From Saprospiraceae bacterium (GTDB taxonomy: Bacteria > Bacteroidota > Bacteroidia > Chitinophagales > Saprospiraceae), in the NCBI GenBank assembly GCA_029251525.1, contig JAQXDE010000039.1, positions 22,968 to 86,967 of the forward strand: DNA of 64,000 bases, in the 5' to 3' direction. Below the pieces are notes generated by a model. The model saw only the letters and a program-made list of their open reading frames with translations, made no database searches and had not been told where the DNA came from. The translations under genes and the position numbers were made by a program. Each line of letters opens with the position of its first letter. Position 1 is the first letter of the stretch. Positions 16,703-26,800 of the stretch are shown here, piece by piece.

Positions 16703-19700
16703 TTAACCTCCGTGACATTGCTTGTACTTCTTGCCACTTCCACAAGGACACTTTTCATTTCGTCCTACCTTAGGTACATCACGTTTGAATGTTTCAGGTT
16801 TCTGTCTTCCTCGACCAGCACCTGCAGCAGCAGCTTTAGCTAATGCATTCGGATCTTTATTGGTAGATGTTTTACTTAAGTCTGTTTTTTGAGTCCGGGC
16901 TTCTTCTACTCTTGTTCCATCTCGTAAAACAACGGATCCTTTCACTAAGTAGGAAGTAACTTGCTCATTTACTCTATATATTAATTGCTCGAACAAATTG
17001 AAAGCTTCCATTTTATAAACGACTAATGGATCCTTTTGCTCAAATGAAGCTGCTTGAGAGGAGTCTTTTAACTCATCCATTGAACGCAAATGTTCTTTCC
17101 ACTCTTCATCAATAATTGAAAGTGCTACTACTTTCTCAATATCTCTCATGATGGTTTTTCCTTTAGATTTAACTGCACTTTCTAAATCGGCTGCAGCAGG
17201 AAGTACTCTTGAGACACCATCTGTAAATGGTAAAGAAATTCGTTTGTATTTATGTTTTTCTGTTTCGTAAACATGCTTGATTTGGGGAAGAACTAAGTCA
17301 GAAAGAATCTGTCCTTTACGTTCATACATTTCCAAGAATTGATGATAAACTTTAGTAATTATTTCATCCTCGTCTCCTTCTTGAAAATCTATAGCATCCA
17401 TCTTTGGATCAATTCCCATTACTTCGATTGAACCTCTTCGGAATGTTTCGAAGCTGCCATCTTTTCGATGTGCAATTACTAAACTTTCAATCAAAGAAAT
17501 AAACATGGTGTTCAAATCCAAAGCAAGTCGCTCCCCTGAAAGTGCGTTGAAACGTTTTTTGTAAATCGCTTCTCGTTGAATATTCATTACATCATCGTAA
17601 TCCAATAACCTTTTTCGAGTACCAAAATTATTTTCTTCCACTTTTTTCTGGGCACGTTCGATTGATTTAGAAACCATTGAGTGTTGAATTACCTCACCAT
17701 CCTGATGCCCCATTTTATCCATCAATTTTGCAATTCGCTCAGATTTAAATAATCGCATTAAATTATCTTCTAGCGATACATAAAACTGCGAACTACCTGG
17801 ATCTCCTTGACGACCTGCTCGACCTCTCAATTGTCTATCGACTCTTCGAGAATCATGTCGCTCCGTACCAATGATAGCTAATCCGCCTGCTGCTTTTACT
17901 TCGTCAGATAATTTAATATCTGTTCCACGACCAGCCATATTGGTGGCCAAAGTTACTTTTCCGGCATGACCTGCTTCTGCTACAATATCAGCTTCTCGCT
18001 GATGTTGTTTAGCATTCAAGACATTATGATCAATACCTCGCATCTGAAGCATGCGACTTAGTTTTTCAGAAATCTCAACTGAAGTAGTACCGACCAAAAT
18101 TGGACGACCTGCATTACTTAATCTAACAACTTCCTCAATTACAGCATTGTATTTTTCACGAGCAGTCTTAAAAACTAAGTCCTCTTTGTCGTCCCTTACG
18201 ATCGGACGATTAGTTGGAATTACAACAACATCCAATTTATAAATCTCCCAAAACTCACCTGCTTCAGTTTCGGCAGTACCAGTCATACCTGCCAGTTTGT
18301 GATACATTCGAAAGTAATTTTGCAAAGTTACTGTTGCATAAGTTTGAGTTAGGTCTCCTACTTTTACATTTTCTTTTGCTTCTAATGCTTGGTGCAGTCC
18401 ATCAGAGTATCGACGACCTTCCATCATTCGACCAGTTTGCTCATCTACGATTTTAACTTGGCCATCCATCACTACATATTCGTCATCTCGCTCAAACATT
18501 GTGTAAGCTTTCAACAATTGATTGATAGAGTGTAAACGTCTTGACTTGATTGAGAAATCAGAAATCAATTTCGTTTTGTTATCCATTTTTTCTTGATCAT
18601 TCCAGTCCTCATTTTCTTCAATCATCATCATCTCTGTTGCAATATCAGGCATAACGAAAAAATTGGGATCTTCATTTCCTTTAGCTAAATATTCAGCACC
18701 TTTCTCAGTTAACTCAACACTTCTAGTTTTTTCAATAATAGTAAATAACAAAGGATCATCCACTAGATGCATTCTTTTGGATTGCTCCTGCATGTAATGA
18801 TTTTCTGTTTTTTGCAAAATAACTTCCACCCCTTCTTGACTAATAAATTTAATTAATGGAGAAGATTTAGGCAATGATCGATGTGCTCTCAATAAGCACA
18901 TTCCACCTTCCCCTTCTTCCACACCAAGGTTTCCTTCTTTAAATTGTTTTTTGGCTTCTGCCAAGTAAGCTGAAGCAATCTTCTTTTGTGCATTCAACAA
19001 AGATTCAACACGAGGTTTTAAAGCAATATATTCTTGCTCCTCAGCTCCCTGAGGAATAGGTCCAGATATAATCAACGGTGTTCTTGCATCATCAACTAAA
19101 ACAGAATCTACCTCGTCAACCATACAATAGTGAGGTTTTCTTTGAACCATTTCATCTTGCGAGCGAACCATATTATCTCTTAAATAATCGAACCCAAATT
19201 CATTATTTGTTCCATAGGTAATATCACAGTTGTAGGCTGCTACTCGGCCTTCAGAATGAGGTTTATATTTGTCAATACAATCAATTGTTAAAAATAAAAA
19301 TTCAAAAATTGGCCCAACCCATTCGCAATCACGGCGAGCTAAATAATCATTCACTGTAATGACATGAACACCTTGCCCACTCAATCCATTTAAATAGGCA
19401 GGAAGCGTGGCAACTAAAGTTTTTCCTTCTCCGGTTTGCATCTCTGCAATCTTTCCATCATGCAAAACCATTCCACCAATCAATTGCACATCATAATGAA
19501 CCATGTTCCATGTGATTTCTCCACCTGCTGCTAACCATGCATTGGAGTAAATTGCTTTGTCCCCTTTAATAGTTACGTGCGCTTTTTTCGCAGCAAGATT
19601 CCGATCATGATCTGTAGCCGTTACAGTTATCGTTTTATTACTTGAAAATCGACGAGCAGTTTCTCGAACTACTGCAAAAGCATCAGGTAAGATTTCTTTT

Positions 19701-20005
19701 AAAACTTCCTCCAAGTGCTTGTCTCTTTCTTTGATCATTTCATCTGACTCTTTGAATAATTCCTCTTTTCGATGGAAGTCTTCGGTGGTTTCAGCTTCTT
19801 CTTTGATTGCTTTGATATCAGCATCAATTCCAGCCAAATGATCTGCAATTCTAGCACGAAATTCATTGGTTCGATTTCTTAAATCATCATGATTTAAATC
19901 AGTTAATTGTACTTCCGCTTCATGGACTAAATCAACAATTGGTTGGTACAAAGATCTATCTTTGTCATACTTAGTTCCAAAAAGCTTCTTAATAAATTTA
20001 ATCAT
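16703..20005 (-). CDS. secA: Preprotein translocase ATPase SecA
   Basis: The motor that drives unfolded preproteins through SecYEG at the inner membrane. It has 1100 residues, long relative to the ~900 of E. coli, as is usual in Bacteroidota because of inserted segments. Walker A is TGEGKT (191-196). Walker B/DEAD-type motif [20 protein letters not shown] follows near 300, and the preprotein cross-linking domain spans about 310-560. The second RecA domain carries [10 protein letters not shown] and [14 protein letters not shown]. The C-terminus has the SEC-C zinc-binding motif [13 protein letters not shown]. The 5' leader holds two small hairpins (20021-20047, 20065-20088) downstream of a candidate promoter. 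Confidence 0.98.
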   Translation of the reverse strand: MIKFIKKLFGTKYDKDRSLYQPIVDLVHEAEVQLTDLNHDDLRNRTNEFRARIADHLAGIDADIKAIKEEAETTEDFHRKEELFKESDEMIKERDKHLEEVLKEILPDAFAVVRETARRFSSNKTITVTATDHDRNLAAKKAHVTIKGDKAIYSNAWLAAGGEITWNMVHYDVQLIGGMVLHDGKIAEMQTGEGKTLVATLPAYLNGLSGQGVHVITVNDYLARRDCEWVGPIFEFLFLTIDCIDKYKPHSEGRVAAYNCDITYGTNNEFGFDYLRDNMVRSQDEMVQRKPHYCMVDEVDSVLVDDARTPLIISGPIPQGAEEQEYIALKPRVESLLNAQKKIASAYLAEAKKQFKEGNLGVEEGEGGMCLLRAHRSLPKSSPLIKFISQEGVEVILQKTENHYMQEQSKRMHLVDDPLLFTIIEKTRSVELTEKGAEYLAKGNEDPNFFVMPDIATEMMMIEENEDWNDQEKMDNKTKLISDFSIKSRRLHSINQLLKAYTMFERDDEYVVMDGQVKIVDEQTGRMMEGRRYSDGLHQALEAKENVKVGDLTQTYATVTLQNYFRMYHKLAGMTGTAETEAGEFWEIYKLDVVVIPTNRPIVRDDKEDLVFKTAREKYNAVIEEVVRLSNAGRPILVGTTSVEISEKLSRMLQMRGIDHNVLNAKQHQREADIVAEAGHAGKVTLATNMAGRGTDIKLSDEVKAAGGLAIIGTERHDSRRVDRQLRGRAGRQGDPGSSQFYVSLEDNLMRLFKSERIAKLMDKMGHQDGEVIQHSMVSKSIERAQKKVEENNFGTRKRLLDYDDVMNIQREAIYKKRFNALSGERLALDLNTMFISLIESLVIAHRKDGSFETFRRGSIEVMGIDPKMDAIDFQEGDEDEIITKVYHQFLEMYERKGQILSDLVLPQIKHVYETEKHKYKRISLPFTDGVSRVLPAAADLESAVKSKGKTIMRDIEKVVALSIIDEEWKEHLRSMDELKDSSQAASFEQKDPLVVYKMEAFNLFEQLIYRVNEQVTSYLVKGSVVLRDGTRVEEARTQKTDLSKTSTNKDPNALAKAAAAGAGRGRQKPETFKRDVPKVGRNEKCPCGSGKKYKQCHGG

Positions 20006-20020
20006 ATTATTTTTTTCGTA

Positions 20021-20047
20021 AAACGACTTTTTAAGTCGTTGAATGAG
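20021..20047 (-). repeat. CGACTT/AAGTCG hairpin in secA leader, copy 1
   Basis: AACGACT and AGTCGTT form a perfect 7-bp stem with a 5-nt spacer, followed on the plus strand by GAATGAG. It lies 16 bp before the secA start codon. Related copies are at 20065-20088 and 31121-31141. Confidence 0.6.
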
Positions 20048-20064
20048 TAATATTTTTTCAAATT

Positions 20065-20088
20065 AAACGACTTTAGTCGCTGTATGAG
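20065..20088 (-). repeat. CGACTT/AAGTCG hairpin in secA leader, copy 2
   Basis: A second copy with the same shape (AAACGACTTTAGTCG, then TGTATGAG). It has a shorter loop, and the flanking xxATGAG is conserved with copy 1. Confidence 0.55.
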
Positions 20089-20096
20089 TTTGGACG

Positions 20097-20104
20097 CAAA
20101 TATA
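20097..20104 (-). promoter_or_regulatory. Candidate secA promoter -7 element
   Basis: Reads TAtaTTTG on the minus strand, a full match to TAnnTTTG. A start about 7 nt downstream would put both hairpin repeats inside the secA 5' leader. No strong -33 element is seen. Confidence 0.4.
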
Positions 20105-20153
20105 AAATATAAATAAGTGTTCTATGAGAAGATTTAAACATTATTCATCACAT

Positions 20154-20185
20154 TTTATTCCATTGTAAATTAAACGATATTTTTG
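20154..20185 (+). promoter_or_regulatory. Promoter of the lipoprotein/T9SS-B gene pair
   Basis: TTTA (20154-20157), a 20-bp spacer and TAttTTTG (20178-20185). The final G of the -7 element is the first base of a GTG that could open a longer frame, which argues that the real start is the later ATG at 20266. Confidence 0.5.
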
Positions 20186-20265
20186 TGACATTATGGCGTA
20201 AATCTTTTGTCTCACATGAAATAAAATCAGTTATTTTTACATTTTTAACTTTATACGTCAGTAAT

Positions 20266-21027
20266 ATGGAAATTTGTATAAAAAAAAGGAAACTAATATA
20301 TTTTACGGGGATGATTGTCATAATGATACTTATTAATTGTTCTTGTCAGCTGGATAGTAAAAATTATCTTCCAGATTATTTTTATCCAATGCAAAAATGG
20401 GAAGAAGGGATGGTATATGAGTATCATCCGGTGAACAATGATCAACTTCCTGTGGAGTATTGGTATTTCAGAAAAATGAAAAAAGATGGTTTATCTATAT
20501 TGACTGGTCAATATTATGATGACACTTATACGCCTCGTCAGATTTTTAATGCAGAAGTTATGGATGGAGGAGTTTTTATTAAAGATTATATTTTATATGA
20601 AATTGATTCATTAGGAAATACTAATCAAAATTTAGCTGAAATTTCAGCAAATTTGAGCTTCCCTTTCCAAATTAAAGATACTGCTCAAGTTTTTACATCT
20701 AAGTTAAAATGGAAGATGCCGACAATGGAGTTTCCAAATGGATATCTCGAATTAACTCGAGATCGAAGATTCAAAGGTGATACAGCATATTCTTTTAAAA
20801 ATAAATCATATGATTGTGTGGAGTTTCAAACTAATGAGTTGATGAGTGATTTTAATGATGGTCATTTGGAAAAGGAATATAAAGGGATAGAACTTTATGC
20901 AAAAAAGTTAGGATTAATTTATTATAAGAAAGAAATTGAAGAAGATTTCGTTTTAGAATATGAGTTAAGGGATACTTTTTCCATGACGAGATTTGAAGAA
21001 AAATTTAAAAAATATATAGGTGAGTAA
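20266..21027 (+). CDS. Lipoprotein of unknown function
   Basis: A 253-residue protein from ATG 20266. The frame is open further upstream to a GTG at 20185, but that codon overlaps a promoter -7 element, and only the ATG start puts a normal basic N-terminus (ICIKKRKLIYF) before the hydrophobic segment and lipobox (LINCSC). The mature protein is rich in Tyr, Asp and Glu (EYWYFRKMKKDG, YYDDTYTPRQIFNAEV), which suggests a beta-rich periplasmic or surface domain. I recognise no family. The next gene, a T9SS type B cargo protein, starts 25 bp after its stop, so the two are probably one operon and may work together at the cell surface. Confidence 0.7.
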   Translation: MEICIKKRKLIYFTGMIVIMILINCSCQLDSKNYLPDYFYPMQKWEEGMVYEYHPVNNDQLPVEYWYFRKMKKDGLSILTGQYYDDTYTPRQIFNAEVMDGGVFIKDYILYEIDSLGNTNQNLAEISANLSFPFQIKDTAQVFTSKLKWKMPTMEFPNGYLELTRDRRFKGDTAYSFKNKSYDCVEFQTNELMSDFNDGHLEKEYKGIELYAKKLGLIYYKKEIEEDFVLEYELRDTFSMTRFEEKFKKYIGE

Positions 21028-21052
21028 ATTAAGAATTAAAGGATATTGGAAT

Positions 21053-22795
21053 ATGATAATAAGGGTGGCTACGCTTGTAATTTTTTTGATTTTTTCAAAC
21101 AAAACAATTGCTCAAGTTTTTCCTCCAGGTTTTTTATGTGTGAGAAGTGATACTCTATTTTGGGATATTCCAACCAACAATTGCGGTATATTTAATAATT
21201 ATGAAATTTTGTTTAGTGCTAATTCTACGGGTCCTTTTAACCTTTTAGGAACCATCTCTAATCAAGGTCAAGATTTCTTTCATCATCCAAATCCAACAGC
21301 CAATACTTGGTATTATTATTTGCAAAGTGATTTTAATTGTCCAGGAGAAATAGTTTTACAATCTGATACACTAGACAATCAACAACCAAGTGTAGCTATA
21401 TTAACGGGAGCTTCGGTTAATGGGAATTCAATTGAACTTGAATGGATAGCTAGCCCATCACCAGAAGTTTCAGCTTATATTGTATTTAGAAGTACATCAA
21501 TGGGGGCTATTGCACTAGATACGATTTATGGAGGGGTGACAAATTTTGCTGATGACACTGCCTCTCCGAATGAGCAATCAGAAACATATTTTATTCTAGC
21601 CATTGATGAATGCGGAAACACAAGTATATTTAATGATGCTCACTCGACTGTTTTCTTGGAGCAATCAGTTATTAGTTGCGAGCAAAAAATAGTTTTAAAT
21701 TGGAATTTATACCAAGGTTGGACAAATGGAGTTGGTAGTCAAGAAGTTTGGGCAAACATTAACGGAGGTGGAGCTTTTTTACAAGCAACTATTTCAGGAA
21801 GTGATACTAGCTACGTTTTTGAAAATGCAAGTAACTCTGATAATTATTGTTTCTATATAAAATCAATTGAAAATGGAACAGATGTAGAAGTATTGTCGAA
21901 TAAAACTTGTGTAGTGCCTGATATAATTGAACCAATGCGTGATTTGATTTTAAGAAATGTGAAAGTATTACCAGATAATTCTGTTGAATTGATTTGGGAT
22001 TGGAATTCCATTGCGGAGATCCAATCTTTTGAAATTTTACAAAGTTTAGAAAGTGATCCTGTTAGTACATTTACTATCTTAAATTCTACTCCAGCACCTA
22101 TACCTCTGGGTAATGGAAAGACATATATTGATGTAATTTCTGAACCTTCCGAAAGTAAAGTTTTTTACAAAATCCAAACTACGGATGATTGCGATACTGT
22201 AGTTGAGTCAAACTATGGAAGCACGATTCATTTAGTTGGTAATCCTCAGCCAGGGTTTACTAATTTTCTTACCTGGACGTCTTTTGACATTGAAAATGCA
22301 GAATTGGTTGATTATGCTATTTATCGGATAGTGAATGATGTGTCAACATTTGTTGAATTAGTTCCCGCTGGAACAACTTTTTTTTCAGATGAGGTGGATC
22401 CAAGCGAATCGTCAGAAAGTAATGTTTGCTATTTTGTTGTTGCCAAAGCGAATTTAACTCTTCCAAATGGTTCTATTGAATCAATCGAATCGTCATCCAA
22501 TACTACTTGCGTTGAACAATTGGTTAGTATTGTTGCCCCTAATGCTTTTGCTCCTCAAGGGGTAAATCAAATATTTAGACCTTTAATTATCTTCGGCGAA
22601 ACAGTAAATTATCACTTCTCAGTTTATAATCGTTGGGGCGAATTATTATTTGAAACTAAAGATATTGATGAAGGTTGGAATGGAAAATACAAAGGTGTCA
22701 TTCAACCTTTGGGCGCATACATTTTCCAAGTGAGAATCACTCAGGTAAATGGAAGAGTAGTTGAGGATAGCGGTGTTTTTACATTACTAAGATAA
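21053..22795 (+). CDS. Secreted protein with fibronectin-like repeats and gliding-motility C-terminal (T9SS type B) domain
   Basis: A 580-residue exported protein. ATG 21053 gives a clean signal peptide (MIIRVATLVIFLIF to IAQ); a GTG at 21020 in the same frame would overlap the preceding gene. The body holds about four fibronectin-III-like modules, each with a VxLxW strand (for example IELEWIASP, VLNWNLYQG, VELIWDWN) and a recurring Cys near the module end. The last ~85 residues are the CHU_C type B sorting domain: APNAFAPQGVNQIFRP, then FSVYNRWGELLFET and WNGKYKG, ending GVFTLLR. The protein should therefore leave by the type IX system. It lies 25 bp after the lipoprotein gene. Confidence 0.85.
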   Translation: MIIRVATLVIFLIFSNKTIAQVFPPGFLCVRSDTLFWDIPTNNCGIFNNYEILFSANSTGPFNLLGTISNQGQDFFHHPNPTANTWYYYLQSDFNCPGEIVLQSDTLDNQQPSVAILTGASVNGNSIELEWIASPSPEVSAYIVFRSTSMGAIALDTIYGGVTNFADDTASPNEQSETYFILAIDECGNTSIFNDAHSTVFLEQSVISCEQKIVLNWNLYQGWTNGVGSQEVWANINGGGAFLQATISGSDTSYVFENASNSDNYCFYIKSIENGTDVEVLSNKTCVVPDIIEPMRDLILRNVKVLPDNSVELIWDWNSIAEIQSFEILQSLESDPVSTFTILNSTPAPIPLGNGKTYIDVISEPSESKVFYKIQTTDDCDTVVESNYGSTIHLVGNPQPGFTNFLTWTSFDIENAELVDYAIYRIVNDVSTFVELVPAGTTFFSDEVDPSESSESNVCYFVVAKANLTLPNGSIESIESSSNTTCVEQLVSIVAPNAFAPQGVNQIFRPLIIFGETVNYHFSVYNRWGELLFETKDIDEGWNGKYKGVIQPLGAYIFQVRITQVNGRVVEDSGVFTLLR

Positions 22796-22965
22796 ACTTT
22801 TTAATAAAGAATATCATTTTGTGAATTATTTATGTACTTAATAGAAACTAAAATTTTATTAACACGTGGATATTCAAACAATTTCTCCTTCTTGTTTTTG
22901 AAAAATTTGAGAATGCATATGATGGAAATGTTATGAGTATTTTTTTCCTAAAAAAACAAAGATAT

Positions 22966-23013
22966 TTACTTTCTTACTTTCTTACTTTCTTACTTTCTTA
23001 CTTTCTTACTTTT
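22966..23013 (+). repeat. 8-bp microsatellite, six units
   Basis: Five exact tandem copies of TTACTTTC (22966-23005) and a sixth ending in T (23006-23013). On the minus strand it supplies the last codons and stop of the gene at 22998-23675. The remaining copies are in its 3' untranslated region. Confidence 0.9.
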
Positions 23014-23675
23014 TGTAAATTTATTGTTTTTACAAAAGATTTAGTTGAACTAAAAACCTTCCAACGAAATATTCCATCTCCTAAAATTAAAGTACACCAG
23101 CCACTTAAGAAGACAATATTTCGTGCAATTTCAATCATCCTTCCCATCTCTGTTTTGGGTTTTACAAAACCAAAATAAGCCATTTTATAGCAAATTATCA
23201 CAGCAGTAAGAAAAAATAACAATAAGCTTACATTTCGAGTGTTTTTAACGAAATCTGGTGGCCGGTTTAATTGGTTTTTTTGAATAAATCGAATAGATTG
23301 AATATCTTTTGGATTCATTTTTATCAATTCTTTTAAAATAAATTCGGCTTTGTGATATTCTAATAAATTGTAATGAGCTACTGATTTTAGTAGTAATAGT
23401 TTTCGATAAATATCTTCTCCCTGATGAAATTGAATATTATGTTGTATGACTGACTCGATGGTTTCATTGCATACTTTTAAAAGTTTTTGATATAGTCCAA
23501 TTTCCAGTAATGCTTCAATATAGTTAAGGTGTAATTCAAAATATTCATAAATATTTAATCGTTGAATGTCTTCTTTATTGATGGTATAAAAATTAATAAT
23601 CAGTTGATAAGCGTAAGTATCAATTTCTTTGAAATCATTATACGTTTTAGAACGTAGTGGATTAAAATCAGACAT
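22998..23675 (-). CDS. TPR-like helical protein with two C-terminal membrane helices
   Basis: A 225-residue protein of unknown function. Residues about 10-130 are helical and read like degenerate TPR units (ELHLNYIEALLEIGLYQKLL and AHYNLLEYHKAEFILKELI). Two hydrophobic segments follow (about 148-170 and 180-203). The last residues, KVRK, and the stop codon are encoded by the octanucleotide repeat, so the ancestral C-terminus may have been altered by repeat expansion. No signal peptide is visible. It is divergent from the SNF2 gene across 204 bp. Confidence 0.65.
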   Translation of the reverse strand: MSDFNPLRSKTYNDFKEIDTYAYQLIINFYTINKEDIQRLNIYEYFELHLNYIEALLEIGLYQKLLKVCNETIESVIQHNIQFHQGEDIYRKLLLLKSVAHYNLLEYHKAEFILKELIKMNPKDIQSIRFIQKNQLNRPPDFVKNTRNVSLLLFFLTAVIICYKMAYFGFVKPKTEMGRMIEIARNIVFLSGWCTLILGDGIFRWKVFSSTKSFVKTINLQKVRK

Positions 23676-23879
23676 AATAAAATGAATTTAATCTTTGAAG
23701 GGCTAATCGAGTGATATAATAAATAATTTGATTGTTATATTCAATGAGTAAGAACCATTAAAGATGGACATCAATGTAGAAAGAAACTGGTAAGATCTCA
23801 ATGTTTTTATAGAAAATATTGATGGGTATTTTCATTTTGATTACTTTTGGATTTTGCATAAATAATATTTGATAGCTTA

Positions 23880-26800
23880 ATGAGGAAGACTTATGGTAAT
23901 ACTTGGTGGGGAAAACAATGGCTCAACTCCCTAAATAATATTGACTTTTCTAGTCGATTGCCACGTGGTAAAACATATGCAAACAAGGGATTAGCTAAGG
24001 CTATAGAAATAGATGGGAATATAATTAAAGCAGAGGTTCAAGGTTCGGTTTACAAGCCATATAAAGTCAGATTTACAATTCCAAAATTCACCTCAAATGA
24101 AAAGATAGTTATCCAAAGTTTGATCACTGATAATCCTTTTTTTCTTTCCAAGTTATTGAACCGAGAATTGCCTCCAAATTTGAATCGCTTATGTGAAATT
24201 CAAGGAATTTATATTTTCCCAGATAAATGGGATGATTTGAAAGGTTATTGTTCATGTCCTGATCATGCAATTCCTTGTAAACACATGGCGGCTGTTTTGT
24301 ATTTGATTGCCAATGAAATTGATAAGAATCCGTTTATTGTTTTTCAATTGCATGGTTTTGATTTATTTAATGAACTTGAAAAAGCAGGATATGCAAGTAA
24401 TGAAGAAACTGAGATTTCTATTCTTTCTATAGAAAACTTACAACAACCTTTTTCTTTTGAAAAAAGTAAACAAAAGTGGAATGAGGATTTATATCATGAA
24501 TTGGATTTTTCAATTCTTCCTGATTGCCAAGAGAGATTGTTAACTATTTTGGGTGAGCAACCTGTATTTTACAATCAAGGTAATTTCAAAACTGTACTAG
24601 AGAAAGTTTACCGGAAAATCAGTAAGGAATTTTCTAAAAAGAGCAAAACGGAGACGGAAAAAGGAGTTACTACCGAAATGGACTCTATTGAAGAAATTGA
24701 AATTATTTTAGATTCTAAAATGAATTTTGTAACAATAAATTTACGAAATCATAAAGGACTATGTTTACGGATTTTTGATGATGAGAAAAATTTAATAAAT
24801 TGGTTGGAGGAGTTACCAGTTAATAAGTTAAGTCAACTTTCTTACCCACTTAGGGGATTATTCTTGACGTATCTTTTTTCAAAAAAAATAATACAAAATA
24901 GTGCTTACCATCCACAATTAATAAGGGTGGGAAGGGAAGAATTTAAAGTACGATGGGTTCCAGCTAATTTGAATAATAAGGTTAAAACAGTTTTTGAAAA
25001 AGTAGAATCTTTGACTTCTTGTGATTTGATTTTTTATAAAAAGAAGGATCAGATTCTTGAACCTGTTCAAGAAGATAATTTTCTCACCTTAGTTTCTTTC
25101 TTTCTTAGTTATTTCGTAAAAACCAATAGTGAATTACCACTCAAGCAATTAATTGATCCGGTCGTCAGTTTATTTTTCAATATGACGGTAGTACGATTTG
25201 AGGATTTTGCAAATAAGGAATACCCAAACGCAGTTCAGTTATGGTTGAATAAGTTCTTTATCGCCAAAAAGAAATTAGTTCCAGTTTTAATAGTCGACGA
25301 TCAACATCAATCGAGAAATTTTGAAGTAAAGGTAGCTGTTGAAGATAAAAATAAACCACTCGAAGCGCCTATTGAGTTATTTAGAATATTGGAAGAGAAA
25401 AAGTTTAGTTCGATTCGGATTGGAGTATTACGAAACTTAGCTATGCTAGGAGATCATTTTCCTCAGATTAATTTCTTGCTAGCTTCAAAAGGGAAAGAAC
25501 AATTATTTTTTGATTCAAATGAGTTCGCTGATGTCTTATTTAAAATCATTCCTACAATTCGATTATTTGGAATCAAAGTATTGTTACCGAAAGCGTTACA
25601 AAAATTGATGCGCCCCAAGCCATCGATAAAAATAAATTTGGAAAAAGAAGAAAGTGGAGATACTGGTGGGAAGTCTTTGCTCAATTTGGGAGCGATGTTA
25701 AACTTCGATTGGCAAGTTGCATTGGGTAATAATTTGGTCAGTCAAGATGACTTTTCGAAAATGGTTGATCAATTTTCAGGTATTGTTAAAATCAACGAAG
25801 AATATATATTCTTTGATGAAAATGAAATTCATACTTTGTTAGATAAATTAAATAATCCACCTGATCTAAAGACAAATGTATTGTTTCAAACAGCTCTTAA
25901 AGAAGAATATGATGGAGCAAAAATTGGATTTGATGAAAATTCTAAAGCGTTAATGAAATCTCTTTTAGAGACCGAAGAGATCGGTGTTCCAAAAGGTTTG
26001 CGAGCGACACTTAGGCCTTATCAATTGAGTGGTTACAAATGGATGTATAAAAATTACAGACTTGGATTTGGAAGTGTGATTGCAGATGATATGGGGTTAG
26101 GGAAAACACTTCAAGTCATTACAATTTTATTAAAGTTAAAAGAGGACGGACGTCTTCAAAAACAAAAAGCACTTGTCATTGTCCCAACAACTTTACTAAC
26201 TAACTGGGAAAATGAAATTCGAAAATTTGCACCAGATATAAAAGCACATATTTATCATGGGGCTAATAGAAACATTGAACTGCTAGAAGAGGCAGATGTT
26301 TTGTTGACAACTTATGGAATTGCTCGAACTGAAACTTCAAGGTTACAAAAATATAAATGGTCAATACTTGCCATTGATGAAGCACAGAATATTAAAAATC
26401 CTTCAACTGTGCAAACTAAGGCAATAAAAAAAATAAAAGCGTCAGTCAGAATTGCAATGAGTGGAACACCCGTTGAAAATCGGTTGAGTGAATATTGGAG
26501 TATTTTTGATTTTACGAACAAAGGATATTTGGGTTCGCTTTCTAATTTTAAAGCAGATTTTGCGAGGCCAATTGAGATTAACAGAGATCAAAGTCAATTA
26601 GATGTCTTCAAAAAAATAACTAAACCCTTTATCATGCGTCGTTTAAAATCCGATAGAGATGTGATCAAAGATTTACCAGAAAAAATAGAGAAAGATCAAT
26701 ACTGTAAATTAACACCACAGCAAACTGCTATTTATCAAAGTGTATTAGAAACAACGATGGAAGCAATCGAGAAGGCAGAGGGAATTGCTCGAAAAGGAAT

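Noticed and set aside
20185..20265. Longer GTG-started version of the lipoprotein gene
   Set aside because: The GTG overlaps the -7 element of a good promoter and would bury the signal peptide behind 27 extra residues.
21020..21052. GTG start for the type B cargo protein
   Set aside because: It overlaps the preceding stop and adds residues before a perfect signal peptide starting at ATG 21053.
22966..23013. CRISPR-like array
   Set aside because: The units are 8 bp, directly adjacent and without spacers; no cas genes are present.
22933..23178. Plus-strand gene across the 8-bp repeat
   Set aside because: Its protein is low-complexity repeat translation and it is antisense to the better-supported gene at 22998-23675.
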